Source of the DNA: Atriophallophorus winterbourni
Taxonomy: Eukaryota; Platyhelminthes; Trematoda; Plagiorchiida; Microphallidae
DNA: 64,000 nucleotides
Assembly (NCBI GenBank): GCA_013407085.1
Contig: JACCGJ010020363.1
Location: 32,509 to 96,508, forward strand
Direction: 5' to 3'
A program made the position numbers and the translations under genes. Below are positions 28,973 to 40,981 of this stretch, one piece after another. How positions within the stretch are numbered: the stretch's first letter is position 1; the number at the start of each line of letters is the position of its first letter. The notes under the pieces were generated by a model. The model had not been told where the DNA came from. It saw nothing but the letters and a program-made list of their open reading frames with translations, and made no database searches.

Positions 28973-29689
28973 AGACAGATTAGGTTCATTGAGCCTTGAA
29001 ACACAGGTTGTGTGCTTTTTGTTGCCTTTATGGTCCTCTGCCGCCACCAGAATAGAAATTAGCTGTTATAATCGTCTTACGCTTGAGACCAAAAATGCAC
29101 GAAATTGCATCAAATGCACAATAGGCTTTGCACAGCCAGAATATGTAGGATTCGTGATTCTCCGATTGGACAAACCTTTGGCGCTTACTTTATCCAATAT
29201 TTGCCAGTATGCTGGGCTTCTGTACCGAGCTACCGGTACTGGTCATTTGCCCGTGAATTTTGCCAGCTGGCAACGAGAACCGTTTACTTTAAGGATGTGA
29301 GATTGTTTTACCGCAATTCTCCGTAATGTTAACGGAATGGCATTAGCACTAAACACCTGGATATTGAGAGAGAGTTATCGGGAATTTGGCTGACCTGGAA
29401 ATTGCTTTCTGTGCACCGGCATTTAAGGCAGTCGCCATACCAATCTGGAGGACTGATTGCAGTCGTGTGAACATTTAACAGGTCGATTCCGTTCGCATTG
29501 ATTGTATCGATCTGCTGGCGGTATTTTGTGTTTCTTATTGAAGAACCAAGTTTTGTAAAAGACCGTCGATTCTAAATATCAAACGCAGTAAGCAAACCAA
29601 GTGAAGTTTTCGCATTCGCTCGATTCAGAAATAGAGAGGCCATAAAAACATTACAGTACAGCATATGCAGTTCTTGGCTGCTGAACATG

Positions 29690-29885
29690 GATCACGCCGC
29701 CGGCGTGCAACTGACGTCCTACAACGAAGTTCTGACTATCATTGCCAGCGCTGCGGGAGAGATTGTTCCTCCCGAATCTGACTGCTTAGTCATTCAAAAA
29801 GCTGTAGAACATGAATATTCATGCGATTGTGATGTACATTCATGGTCGACATCGACCGAACAACAACAACAACATTGGGAAGAGA
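29690..29885 (+). mobile_element. RTE-like LINE 3' end, short copy
   Basis: The last 190 bp of the family on the plus strand, ending in AACAACAACAACAAC at about 29863-29877. Confidence 0.78.
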
Positions 29886-31639
29886 CGTGTTTGAGGGCAA
29901 CAGAGATTTGTTCATTACACCCATATAAATGAAAAAGCAAGGAATATGAGCACTCCGGAAACGGGTCAATTTCGTAGACTGCCGGTTGACCCAGATCCAG
30001 TGACTTCGAGTTGTTTGTATGTGAAGGTCGTCTGATCACGTGGGTCTATTGTCTCAACCGTCTGAGGTCCAAATTACCGATTAGTTTTCTGTCAGTTGCA
30101 GATAGATTTGGCTTTTAATATTGTACTTTTAAAATCTACAGGCTACTTTCAGTTGTTTCGTACATACGCTGACCTGATGAGCCAGACGATATTTAGTGCA
30201 TAAGCGTAAGGGCTGTGAACAAAACAGAACCTCGACAGTAAACAAACTTTGGATTTGAATCTGATGAGTGCAATTAACCCTAAACCGCTACATTTCTGGA
30301 GTATTTGAAGAACGACAAAACTGGTGATTCACGAGTGTCCACAGCTTAACCCAAAATCACTATTATTCTATTTTGAACACCGTGGTTCGTTCCAAGAAAC
30401 CTATCCAATTTGCTGATGGAATACATCTTTGGTGCATTATCTTCAAAATATGTTATGTTCGATCTACGTGGACACAGTTTTTAAATGTCGTGTCCCCTTT
30501 CACGATACGTCTTCTATATGGGCTCTTACTGCATTCCTATGAGATACGTGGGTGTGAAAAGGATTTTCGATATCGTATGTTATTGCCTAAATCCTCGGTT
30601 TCTATTTATCATCGTCTTGCTATTTGGCCTAGAATCACTTTGCTTTTGAACGCTGTGGTTCGTTGTAAGAACATTGTTTAAAAGTGCATCCAGAATCATG
30701 TTGTACTTGGCCTCATAATGTTCAGGCACATTGTGTGCCGTCTGATTGATCAGGACGAAAATCGATACATACAATGCCTTTTCAAATCATGTGACTGACT
30801 GTTCACGCGTATAGACAACAGTTTTGATCGCTGACCTTGCAGCCTGAACGATCATACGTTACAGCTAATTTTTCATCGTGCCAGCAGAACGAAGTTTATG
30901 TGCTGATACACTCAACAAATTTCTATTTTTCGCAATTTTTAGCTGAGCTGATTTAAGCGTCAAGCTCATGTCGGTTGCGCATCTCCCGGTAGGCCTCCTG
31001 TAATTCTGATGCTCTCAGTTAGATACCCTGAAGTCATAAACTAGTCAACCTATGTGCGCTCATCTTTAAGGAAACATTTTATGTGTAGATTGAAAATGAT
31101 AAAAACGGTGTTTCACAAAGCATAATCGGAAAATATTCGAGACCAATCCATCAAACATTGGAATGAAAATGAACTTTGAAACCTTTCGTTGCTAACACAG
31201 AAGCTTCATCAGACTGCCTTACCAATTACTTTCGTGATAGGTATGAACGTGTTCTTGAAATATTAGCATGCAGGAAATATTTCACTGTGAAACCACAAAT
31301 CCAAATGCGATATTAATGAAACTTCAATGTGTGACACAAGTTAATGTTTTTTTTAAAATGGTCGCTCTCATTTTTCAGTAAAACTCAAGCCCCAAATTTC
31401 GGGATTCATTTTAGCTCCTTAATGGCACCTCACCATGGAGCGTCACTATATCATTTTAACTAAATTATAAATTTCTGGGGTTTGAAGCGAAATCAAAAGT
31501 GAACAAATTGTTTGCTTCAAGATTCTCATTGTGAAAAATGTCGTGGTTGCTAAAATTCGACACCGTGAATTCATTTGACCAGCGCCGTCGTAGCTAGGGT
31601 TCTTAAATGATCAAGCCAAGTCATTCATTGATTTGTTGC
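29886..31639. other. Intergenic stretch
   Basis: Scraps of the hammerhead repeat (GAACACCGTGGTTCGTT near 30373 and a similar word near 30650). A hammerhead-like word (CTGATGAAGCTTCTGTGTT) reads on the minus strand at about 31195-31213. Otherwise unrecognised. Confidence 0.5.
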
Positions 31640-32635
31640 GTTAGGCGTAGATTGATTCAAAGTGTATTGTTTATTATGCAAAGAAGTTTGAGTGCAATCG
31701 GTTAGAGCAGTTTTTTGAGTAACGTTTCAATTCTGACACAGAAGCTTCGTCAGACCAATGGTGATCGTCAGGACAGGGAACATGATTAAGTAGTAGTCAA
31801 CCCACCACCACTTATTTGACCTAACCGCTAAACAGCCTATAGTACGCCAACAGTGGGTTACGTCTCGTGGGATTGACCAGGATCAGTGGCCGATTTGCCT
31901 AGTACGGTGTGTATCCGCATCAATCTAATACAAGTGAACATGGTCAAGTTCGGTTGACACAGCAGCCCACATGCGTAAAGGTACATAACTAACAAAGCTA
32001 AGGTGAAGCTATTTTTGAAGAAAAACAAAAATTCTATTAATCTAGTAGGTATAAGGTGAATAACAACTATTTACCTTCGCATCATTACCGAGTGACTGAT
32101 TGTGGAGATTTCTGCAATTTCGACCATGTAGGCATTCACTATACCGTTTAATACCGCGTCGCAATATTTCCACATTGTCTAGATCGACACTGTAGCCCGT
32201 ACCTAAAATCTGTTCCGCCAAGGCGGAATCACGAATAAGGGATTGATATTAGCTCGCATCCCGGGGCTGTCTCTGGACACGCTTTCGGTGTTCTTCCATT
32301 CTAGTACGAATTTCCCTGGAAGTCTGTCCAATGTAAACACCCGAACAGTCCTTACAGTTGATTCTTTAGATGCTGTTCGTAACACTAGATAAAGGTGTCT
32401 TATCCTTGAGGCGCATCAGAACCGAACGGATAGTTTTCCCTTTCTTTTTAGTTACGCGTATGGCCGCTTGGTTCAAGATTCTACGTATCGGTTCAGATGT
32501 GCATTTTACATACGGTATACAAACTGTATTCCGCCAATTTTTCTCTGATTTTTCTGATGGGTATTTTACCTTCATCAATTGGCGTTTAACAAAACTTTTT
32601 GGATAACCGTGGTCTATTAACCTGTTTAGCGAAAA
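31640..32635 (-). mobile_element. Penelope-like retroelement fragment, minus strand
   Basis: Minus strand: residues around KYPSEKSEKNWRNT, then VTKKKGKTIRSVLMRLKDK, then the GIY-YIG nuclease with frameshifts (32160-32400), then the 3' terminal region down to about 31640. It is truncated upstream of the nuclease linker. Confidence 0.83.
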
Positions 32636-33040
32636 AGTAGACGGGAAAATAAAAACTTCTGTCTATTGGAAACCCATCGATACAGATGCTGTACTACGAT
32701 ATACTTCCGCTCATCCCGGACAGGTCTCTAGGTCCATAGCTTGTTCAAGTTTCAATAAGATAGAACACCTTTGCAGCGACGAAAAAGGCCGAAAACAGGT
32801 GCAGAGCGAAGCGAGCTAAAGGAACATAGACAATGGTTATCCAAAATGTTTTGTTAAACGCCAATTGATGAAAGTAAATTACCCGTCAGAATAATCTTGG
32901 AAAAATTTGCGAGATACAGTTTGTATACTGTATGTAAAATGCGCATCTGAAGCGAGGGAATATCAGTCCCTTTTTCGTGATTCTGCCTTGGCGGAGCACG
33001 TTTTAGATATGGGCCACAGGGTCGATTTAGACAATGTTTA
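32636..33040 (+). mobile_element. Penelope-like retroelement fragment, plus strand
   Basis: Reads SVYWKPIDTDAVLRYTSAHPG then SFNKIEHLCSDEKGRKQ, the C-terminal part of a Penelope-type reverse transcriptase, followed by a nuclease relic with a deletion. It abuts the minus-strand fragment head to head. Confidence 0.8.
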
Positions 33041-33371
33041 GTTGTCATTCTATTTCCAATATCCGATCGAACTAATTGTGTTTGTTTGCACTCACCAAAA
33101 CTTTATAGATGTTCATTCGACTCATGTTTTCTCAGCTATGTTTTTGTCAAAATGTGACGGTAATCGAAAATCAGAGGTCAAATTTGTTATGTACATAAAG
33201 TTATTGTGATATTTCATCTTGTTAAATGCATGCTAAATTTAATAAAATTATTCTATAGCAAAATGTTCAAATGTTTTCGATAAATCATCTGAATCTTCTT
33301 ACTATTCAAAAATCTAATCTCTAATAAAAATAAGTATGAAACCAAGCGCATGCAGATCCTGATCTTACTGT

Positions 33372-33413
33372 CCCTACCTGATGAGTGCAAACAGCACGAA
33401 ACCGGTCGTGGGG
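33372..33413 (+). ncRNA. Hammerhead ribozyme motif (type I, minimal helix III)
   Basis: Stem I CCCTAC pairs with GTGGGG. CTGATGA at 33378-33384 is followed by stem II GTGC-AAACA-GCAC, then GAAAC and the palindrome ACCGGT. Cleavage is expected after the GTC ending at 33407. All core nucleotides agree with the known hammerhead consensus. Helix III is so short that activity probably needs two copies pairing. Confidence 0.85.
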
Positions 33414-33604
33414 TGTGAATGACGGAAAAGCATGCAAATGAATATTTTGTTTCATGGTTATGGGTTTAACCCCATTTAACATGTGTTTGGACACATGCTT
33501 TGAACAGGTGGGTCGTACCAGCCTTATCCAACAGTGGCATACAAGCGCTCCTTGTTTACCATTCTTCCACTGTTTCAAGCGCATGCGGATCCTGATCTTA
33601 CTGT

Positions 33605-33646
33605 CCCTACCTGATGAGTGCAAACAGCACGAAACCGGTCGTGGGG
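33605..33646 (+). ncRNA. Hammerhead ribozyme motif (second tandem copy)
   Basis: Identical in layout to the copy 233 bp upstream: CTGATGA at 33611-33617, stem II GTGC/GCAC, GAAAC, ACCGGT, predicted cleavage after 33640. Confidence 0.85.
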
Positions 33647-33729
33647 TGTGAATGACGGAAAAGCATGCAAATGAATATTTTGAAACCAATTTTGTTTCCA
33701 AAAATAATCATTTGAATGTGTTCCATTAC

Positions 33730-34545
33730 ACACACATTGGTTTCCTGCTGTTTACACTCATCACGGTCCTTTTTGCGGATGATATGAAAATTTGGACGCA
33801 AATTAGTTCTGCAGATGATTGTGAGAAACTGCAAAGGGATTTGAACGACGTGTCAGATTGGGTAGCCATTAATGATATGACATTCAACATACGAAAAAGT
33901 AACATGCTCCAGTTTGGCAAGAATGTTACTTGGACATAACGATTGGGAACTGAAAACTTGACATGAAGCTCGTTGGAATATGGATTAGTGGAAACCTGAA
34001 GAGCACGGTGCGCTGCCAGAATATACATAAACCGGCCAACAGATTGTTAGGAATCGTTCGAAGAATATTTTCAAGATTCTCGCTGCGAAAAGATATTACT
34101 CTCTTTAATAGTGATGGGTCTTCGCAATGTTCCGTACACCGAAAGATTGCGACGTCTGGGTCTATGTGACTTTACCCACAGGAATATACCAGGTGATATT
34201 ATTCTGACCAATCGAATTGTGTCTACCGAAAGACATCCACTAAACCACTTGCTTGATATGTGTGATGGGAAAGTGACACGCGGACATACCTTATCCCTTT
34301 ACGTCCCGAGTTTCCGTATTGATTGTCGGTGCCATTTTTTCGCCGTCCGTGCGAATTACCTGCCCCAACATGTGGTGGACTCTCCTTGTCTGGCGGTGTT
34401 TAAAGCGAAATTGGACTTACATATGCAAAATAATATCATTCGTGAGCCTTACATTTGATATGCTCTATTGCATTTATACTATTATATTTTTTCCCATTTT
34501 CATCCATACTCTTTTAACCATAAATCCTTGAATCCTTAATATATC
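33730..34545 (+). mobile_element. CR1-like LINE, 3' fragment
   Basis: Plus-strand pieces: LFADDMKIW with DDCEKLQRDL, then PYTERLRRLGL, DIILTNRIV and FFAVRANYLPQHVVDSP, the C-terminal layout of CR1/Jockey-type elements with frameshifts. It ends in ACCATAAATCCTTGAATCC at about 34510-34535. Confidence 0.82.
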
Positions 34546-34889
34546 CAGAAGAAACGCTATAATTCTGCACCATGTTTATTGTAGTCTATATCTAGATATA
34601 CAGTGTCGGTTGCTCTAACATAGTTGAGTAAGTTTTAATAAAAATTCTTTTAAAGTGGAGTCGGCGTAAACTCTAACCAAAATTTGCTCACTGATTCTGA
34701 ACACTATCAGTGTATTTTTAATCTAAAGCAAACCGAAAGGAAAACAAGTTTATGGAAAATAAAACTGTGGAATTGCCACTCATTCATAAATTAATTCATA
34801 GATGGTATGCGGGTAAAAAGCTATGCTTTACAAGACCCACAAAAATGTACATCGGGTCGGATGGTAAAAAATATCAAAATATTGTTAGC

Positions 34890-36870
34890 GATTATTGTCA
34901 AACGTGAAAAACATACTTGTCCATGTGGACATCTAGTGATTTCTTGAAAACGTCAATGGTTCCAGATTGTGCCACGTGAGTAGGTAAACCGTTCCACAAT
35001 TACATATTGCGAACGGAAAATCCATATCTGCGGCAGTTCAACCTGCTATGCTGTTGGTAAAGTTTAGATTGGTGACCTCGCAGATGTGTGTTATGGGAAA
35101 GATGAAACAAATGACCGCAAGGATGATTTGTTTGATTAAGCACTGTCCAAATGAATATTAGTGCTCCTCGTTTCCGTATGTATTCCGAATAATTCAAGTC
35201 TTATTTCGCATATATGGACGAGTTTTGTCGCTCTGCGCTGTGGAGTTTCGAATAGCAGTAGGATCCCATGCCGGTATAGCATATTCGATATAAGAACGGA
35301 TGTAGGTTGAAATCAATTTGCAGACAATGTTGGGGTCAAACGAACCTAGGACTGTTCTAAAGAGACCCAAGTTGCTTTCATCTTTGCTGGCAGCGAGTCG
35401 ACATTACATTGAGTTTCCTAAGTCAGATTGGATAATCACGCCTAAATCTTTTTCGTAGGAGGCGGGTTTAATACATGCATGGAGTTTACCCTGTACTCCG
35501 TAGGTGAGTAGTTTCGACGAAAGTATTTCGTGATTGACACGATCGAAAGCTTTCGAGAAATCGATATAAATCACATCAACCGAGTTGCCGGCATCCAGTA
35601 GCTCAGATCAAGCTTCTTTTGCTAATAGCAAGTTTGTCAGGCAAGATCGTTTTTTTCCTGAATCAATGCTGTGCTTCGGAGATTAAATTATTAATCTCAA
35701 AGTGATTCCGCAAGGCATCAGCTATGATGGACTCCATTAATTTCGACAGCACTGGTAATAAAGCTATCGGACGATAGTTTACTGGAATTTTACTCTCGCC
35801 ACCCTTGTAGATTGGACTAATCAGGACAGTTTTCCAAATTTCTGACATAAAGCTCTGCTTGAACATTATCATGAACACGTCAGACGTCGGTATTGCAAAT
35901 TCGGATGACAGATTATACAACACGTTTGGGTGTATATTGTCTATACCGGGTGAACCTGTTTTCTTCATTGTCATTATTTTTTTGGGAACAACGTTGGGGT
36001 GAAATTCCACCCCATGAAGTATTGGCAGGCTGCAGTTGTCAGATTTTAAAGACTGTCCATGTCTCGATATTTGTGAGATAATTCAGCACTTCCATTTACT
36101 TGACTACTTGTCTGATTCACAGAATCATTGGTCGTACCGAGCTGTTGGAAGGGACTTTGGTCGATTTCTGGAGAAATCATCGTTTCCATGGTAGTGATAG
36201 CTTCCCTGTAAGACTTACGGTTAATGTGGTTAAGGACTGCGTTTTGAACTGGCTCCAGCGCTTTCTGCAGATGTTTGGAAAGACTCTAACGTGTTTTCAA
36301 GCCGTTGAAGGTTTGCCTCTACAGCGAATATGCGTCTTTCCATAATTGAATCACAGTTTTCGACTCTTGATAAATCACTAGTTACTTTTAATCTGAATGG
36401 ATTACAAACATAGCAGATGCCTGGTAATTTTTCATTATTAATTAGAGCCACTGATTCGGGTGATAAATACTTGTCACAGTTCGCATGAATAGCAATTGAA
36501 CAAGTAACATTTAATTTGACGCGATATGTTACTTACCAGCTATTGACAAAGTTTGCACATTTTACAAGCCTCGTCGTCAGGTCCGTTTAAGGTCACGTTG
36601 TCGGTCATAGTTACAATTTTGCGAAAGCGAGTTGATACACAGGGCGAAGCGGTCGTTAATCGATCGGTGTCTCTCGGTAGAGTGCAAGAACGAGTGGATG
36701 CGATGCAGTGCGATCCAACGGACAGTAAAAGGCGTACAGCTGGGCTGCTCTGTTAGATTTGATCCCACACTGTTAAAATAACTGTTAGTAAATACACAAT
36801 GGCGAGAGCTTCCTGATAATATCTGAGTTGTTGCGTTATTTTGGATTGAAAGCAATGTTGCATGCGCAGG
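34890..36870 (-). mobile_element. CR1-like LINE with ORF1 and ORF2 remnants
   Basis: Minus strand. 36451-36230 carries an ORF1 relic: INNEKLPGICYVC, then a coiled coil (MERRIFAVEANLQRLENTLE), preceded by CDKYLSPES. 36010-35663 carries SPGIDNIHPNVLY and PVNYRPIALLPVLSKLMES of the reverse transcriptase. 35610-34985 is a decayed continuation ending RGHQSKLYQQHSRL. Inactive. Confidence 0.8.
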
Positions 36871-37024
36871 TAGCGTTGGGTTGAAACTGGAAAATATTGA
36901 ATTTCAAAGATTCACGTTTCTCGGACTTGAGAATAGTATATTCCGAATTAGGAAGTTGAGACAAGTTCAATGATATATGAACCGCTAGATCCATCAATAG
37001 AGTGAGCAATACAATCCGTTCACA

Positions 37025-37570
37025 CCGTAACCGTATAGCGAACGCCTACATGCGGAGGCGGTCGAAATTGCCAAGATTGGTGGTTAATAAAGTGGGTGGG
37101 GCAGAAATCTCCACAATCTGGCACTCGGCACTGATGTGAAGGTAAATAGTTGTTATTCACCTTATGCCTTCTAGTTAATTAGATTTTTGTTTTTCTTTAC
37201 CTTAGCCCTGTTAGTTATGTACTTTAACGAATGGGGCCGCGGTGTCAACTGACCTTGACCGTGTTCACCTGTATTAGATTGGTGTGGATACACACTAGTA
37301 GGAAAATCGACCACTGATCCTGGTCATTCCCACTAGACGTGACACACTGTAGGCGTACTATAGGCTGTTTTGCGATAAGGTCAAATCAGTGGTTGGGGGT
37401 TGACTACTACTTAGTCACGTTCCCTGTCCTGACTATCACCCTTGGTCTGACGATGTTTCTGTGTCAGAAGTGAAACGTTACCCAAAATCTGCTCTAATCG
37501 ATTGCACTCAATTTGCTTTGCATTATGGATACACAATCGATCTCAAACACATTCCAATCGATTGCTATAT
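37025..37570 (+). mobile_element. Penelope-like element, 3' terminal region
   Basis: Begins with the last codons of the nuclease (ERLHA-like, at GCGAACGCCTACATGCGG) and continues through the shared terminal sequence (TGACCTTGACCGTGTTCACC and CTTCCCTGTCCTGACTATC-like blocks). It contains a hammerhead-like motif near 37446. Confidence 0.8.
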
Positions 37571-37969
37571 TGTTTTATTTTTAGCAAGCTAAACAACAAT
37601 TATTGTGCTCTAATTAATCAGACAATTAGCCTATCGTCAACATATCTTGTCTTTTCACTTTAGTGGGTGGGTGAGTGAGTGAGAGAAACAGGGAATGATT
37701 TTGTCAGATCATTTCAGGTGAACAAATGGCCGGTGGCGAACATCTAGACAAATTATCTATTCAACCTTAAACACTAACCCCACGCACATCGATTGTATCT
37801 CGATCCATCCCTGAGGTCCAACCGTCCAACGCTAACCGCGTTCGTCCACCAAGTGAAAGTCGATTGGTCAAACGCGTTTATTGCGTACGAGACAAATAAC
37901 GAAACACACGCCTATAGGCAAAACAAACAACCACAACACTGATCTTCACACATGTCTCTCCCGGTTGTC

Positions 37970-38510
37970 ACTTCAAAATTCAAGAATTTATGGTTGCGAA
38001 AAGCACATGGCCTCACAATTACCATATCACAGTAATATTCGTTCACGAAATAGTTATAAAATAAACATGTAATGTCAAGTATAGTCAAGTTGTGTAATTA
38101 CCATGAGTCAATACGCAGGTGTCGTTAAATCGTTATGCAACAAATAACTATCCAAATTTCGAATAAACTTTTCGACGCTGGGAGAGATGACAAGAGTTTC
38201 GGGGACGGAATTCCAAAGGAAACAGACACGTACACAATAAAAATATCGGCGACAGCTGATACGGGAGTGGGGAATTTGCAGTGTCGCGGAGTGGCTGCGT
38301 GTATGTTGTGTCTCACGGTATTCGAATAAATGTTTTAAGGGATGATGTGAGGTATTTAATATTTTGTGTGTTAGTATCACATCGAATCGAAGGCTTCTTT
38401 GAAGGGGAGTGGGGAGTCTCAGTTTTTGCAATCGTTCCTCGTACGTTAGTTTCCGGAAACCTCTTACGAGTTTGGTTGCACGATGGCATATTTTATCAAG
38501 CAATATTATA
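37970..38510 (-). mobile_element. CR1-like LINE, 3' fragment
   Basis: An open minus-strand frame at 38503-38108 carries RATKLVRGFRKLTYEERLQKL, DVILTHKILN, then YFYCVRVCFLWNSVP. The 3' end carries the family terminal word TTCAAGAATTTATGGTTG (reverse sense) at 37977. Confidence 0.85.
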
Positions 38511-39774
38511 TCCTTTTTTAAACAACAGAGTCTAACCTGATTTGCTAATCAATTTCCTGTCAACCGGTACAATTCAAGCAATAAACACAATACACAATTC
38601 ATACAAAGCTAAGTGGTTGTTTGACTTCGATGAACTCTGAATCAGTGACTGCCCTCCATGATGTATTCAATTTTTGTTCACGATTTTCACGTCATTGCAA
38701 AGCTAAAATAGATTCTTTCTGTTAAAGCCGATGGCTAAATACAGTTTGAAGTGCATCCATGGGGTTTGTGCGCGACACTACAGTAGGGCAGATCCTGAAA
38801 GTACAACAACCCCCACATTTGATTGTCAACTTCACTTTAAGTCTTGCCCACAGCGAAGTCAGAACATGTTGCGTTTTAATGTAAAAACTCTAAACAGTAT
38901 GCACTAGAATCCATATTTTCAGTATAAATTATGACTGTATTCTCCCAAGACTTTAATAAATAAAAACATCTTTTGTAGAATAACTCAGCTTATGCTGTTT
39001 GTTCAACGATCAGGTGTGTATGATGCATGTAATTATGCACCATAAATTCTTGAATCTTCAATCTTGTCTTGACAGATTCCATACGACTTATTTTAATTGT
39101 CCAGCCACACAGCATTTACACTCATGTACTCACATTCTATGATTAGCTTGGCTGAAATAACTAATTGGTTCAATTCTGCCAGATAAACAGAGTTGGAATT
39201 TCTTCAACAGAACCGAACTCAACATTCACCACCGTCGCTCTTTACAAGCAACAGAAGCATCTATAAAACTTTCATGGAGTTAGCAGTGTGATATTGTGGT
39301 AAGAATGAAAGGTCAAATATCTGAACTGGTCATTATTTGAAATTTCACAAAAAAATGATTTTTGCTAGGAGAGAATTTCAGACGTCTGGCTGTACAAAAG
39401 ACGTTCGCCGAGCTCTCGTTTAAGATGCCTCTTCTTTAAGCTGGATGACATGTTTCAAAAACCCATTAACCGTATAGTGTCAATAATACTGTTTTTACTA
39501 CATCACTACAGGGTCAAGTATTCTCCCAACCAGATGATGTCTAAGAAACTTCCAGTGCAAAATGCTGTCAATGCTAGCTTTCGACAATTGTGTAATGGTT
39601 ACTGGCGATAGTCAGAAGAATACCTTTTGTATATATATAGAGCATGTTACATCATATAAGCTACCAACATCACCCAAATGGCTGAATTTAGAATAGAGTA
39701 GAGCCAAGATGATTTAATCTAGCTCAAATTTTCAACAACACAATAGCTCTTATAAGAAGTGGCACGCAGTCCCG

Positions 39775-39845
39775 TCACGCAATCACATAACAACCGGTTT
39801 CGTGCGGTTTGAACTCACCAGATAGGGATAGTACGATCAGGACTA
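39775..39845 (-). repeat. Hammerhead-family repeat, relic
   Basis: Contains CAACCGGTTTCGTG and CTCACCAGAT, a GTGC-type variant whose catalytic box has mutated (CTGGTGA). Confidence 0.6.
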
Positions 39846-39941
39846 TTCGATAGTTGCTACATACATTTACTACGAATATTGTTAGGCTTATTTTTACAGA
39901 TTCTGTCTTATTCTTTCAACATTAGTCGTATGCTGAAGTTT

Positions 39942-40259
39942 CTAATATTGCCGCACTTCTTCTACTCGATCTGTTTCAAAGCATCTTACGTCGAGTTTTC
40001 GTGCTTGTACAAATTCGATCCGTTTTATGGGTACACTCAGGTCCCGGGAACTCTTTGACCGATACCGCTGTCTCATCTTGGTTATCGTATTGGACGAATT
40101 CTCAGTCGACATGTGATGTTTGCCGACGGGTTTGAATTTAAATCGATATGCACCATGACAGTCCACACACGATATGTTCACTCTGTCCCGACATCCGGGT
40201 CTCGTTATACGTGATTGGTTCCTTTGACGACCAATCAAGTGGAACCAAAGTTCAAACAT
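39942..40259 (-). CDS. Unrecognised basic 105-residue open frame
   Basis: A minus-strand frame beginning MFELWFHLIGRQRNQ, with a cysteine pair (CVDCHG) and many Arg/Lys. It has no repeat partner in the window and no family I can name. It may be chance in AT-moderate DNA or part of an unlisted mobile element. Confidence 0.15.
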   Translation of the reverse strand: MFELWFHLIGRQRNQSRITRPGCRDRVNISCVDCHGAYRFKFKPVGKHHMSTENSSNTITKMRQRYRSKSSRDLSVPIKRIEFVQARKLDVRCFETDRVEEVRQY

Positions 40260-40981
40260 CGTCTTACTCCGGAACTTGAAAAACGATAGTCTGAAACTCG
40301 GGTCATTGTTGATGTAACTTTATCGTTGGATGTATCGATTTATTGTCACAGTTTGTGAACCACAAGATGATGATCATCCAATCGATAAATGTATGAATGT
40401 TCATCAAATAAACCAGTGTGCGGGAATAGCTCACTTCCAGAATGATTAATGGATTCGAATGGCCCAAACATTGAATGGCCCGAAAATTTTGAGCGAGGTT
40501 TGTGACAGTGAGTTAGTCAGTATACGCTTTGTTTTGTCCTTAACAAACGATTCTAAACTGGCACTGTTTGTAATTTTTTTACGAGTGATACAATGCTTCT
40601 CATTGTTCGACTAGTTGTTATTCATTTTCCCTATTGCCATTTTTTCCCGCGAGTTAGCACAATAGTGAATTAGTAGACTGATGTGTTTAATATGAACATG
40701 GTATTATCCGTTCCGAAAATTGTCAAGGGGTGGTGATTTATCAGTTTTCCCATAAAAAACCATTATTATCCCATTTATTATACGAACCGAGATGAAATTT
40801 CTCTCCGGTGTACACGGGATGTCTGCTTGTTAGATGTATGTGCAAAGGGTAGAAACATTGGAAGGTAGACAAATAACTTGTGGCCCAGGAGTGGCCAATT
40901 ATTCGATCGATAGATCTCTATTTTCTTTCAACGGGTAATATGTAGCAAAATATTCATTTGCATGCTTTTCCGTCACACACA

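Larger units (their letters stand above)
28655..29012 (-). repeat. Hammerhead-family repeat, tandem dimer
   Basis: Two ribozyme-bearing segments, at 28696-28733 and 28935-28972, lie 239 bp apart in the same orientation. Each keeps the CCGGTTTCTGGC core and helix II. Both catalytic boxes carry a substitution. Confidence 0.85.
33345..33680 (+). repeat. Hammerhead-family repeat, 1.4 units with target duplication
   Basis: The block AGCGCATGC(A/G)GATCCTG occurs at 33345 and again at 33578, a 233-bp period. The insertion is flanked by TGAAACCA at 33337-33344 and 33681-33688. Both units carry an intact hammerhead core. This is the best-preserved member of the family in the window. Confidence 0.9.

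Noticed and set aside
31195..31213. CTGATGAAGCTTCTGTGTT word on the minus strand as a hammerhead ribozyme
   Set aside because: Stem II pairs poorly and the sequence after GAAA is not a proper helix III plus cleavage triplet; kept only as a relic.
33345..33680. CRISPR array because of regularly spaced repeats
   Set aside because: The period is about 233 bp, only 1.4 units, in an intron-rich animal genome; it is a retroelement.
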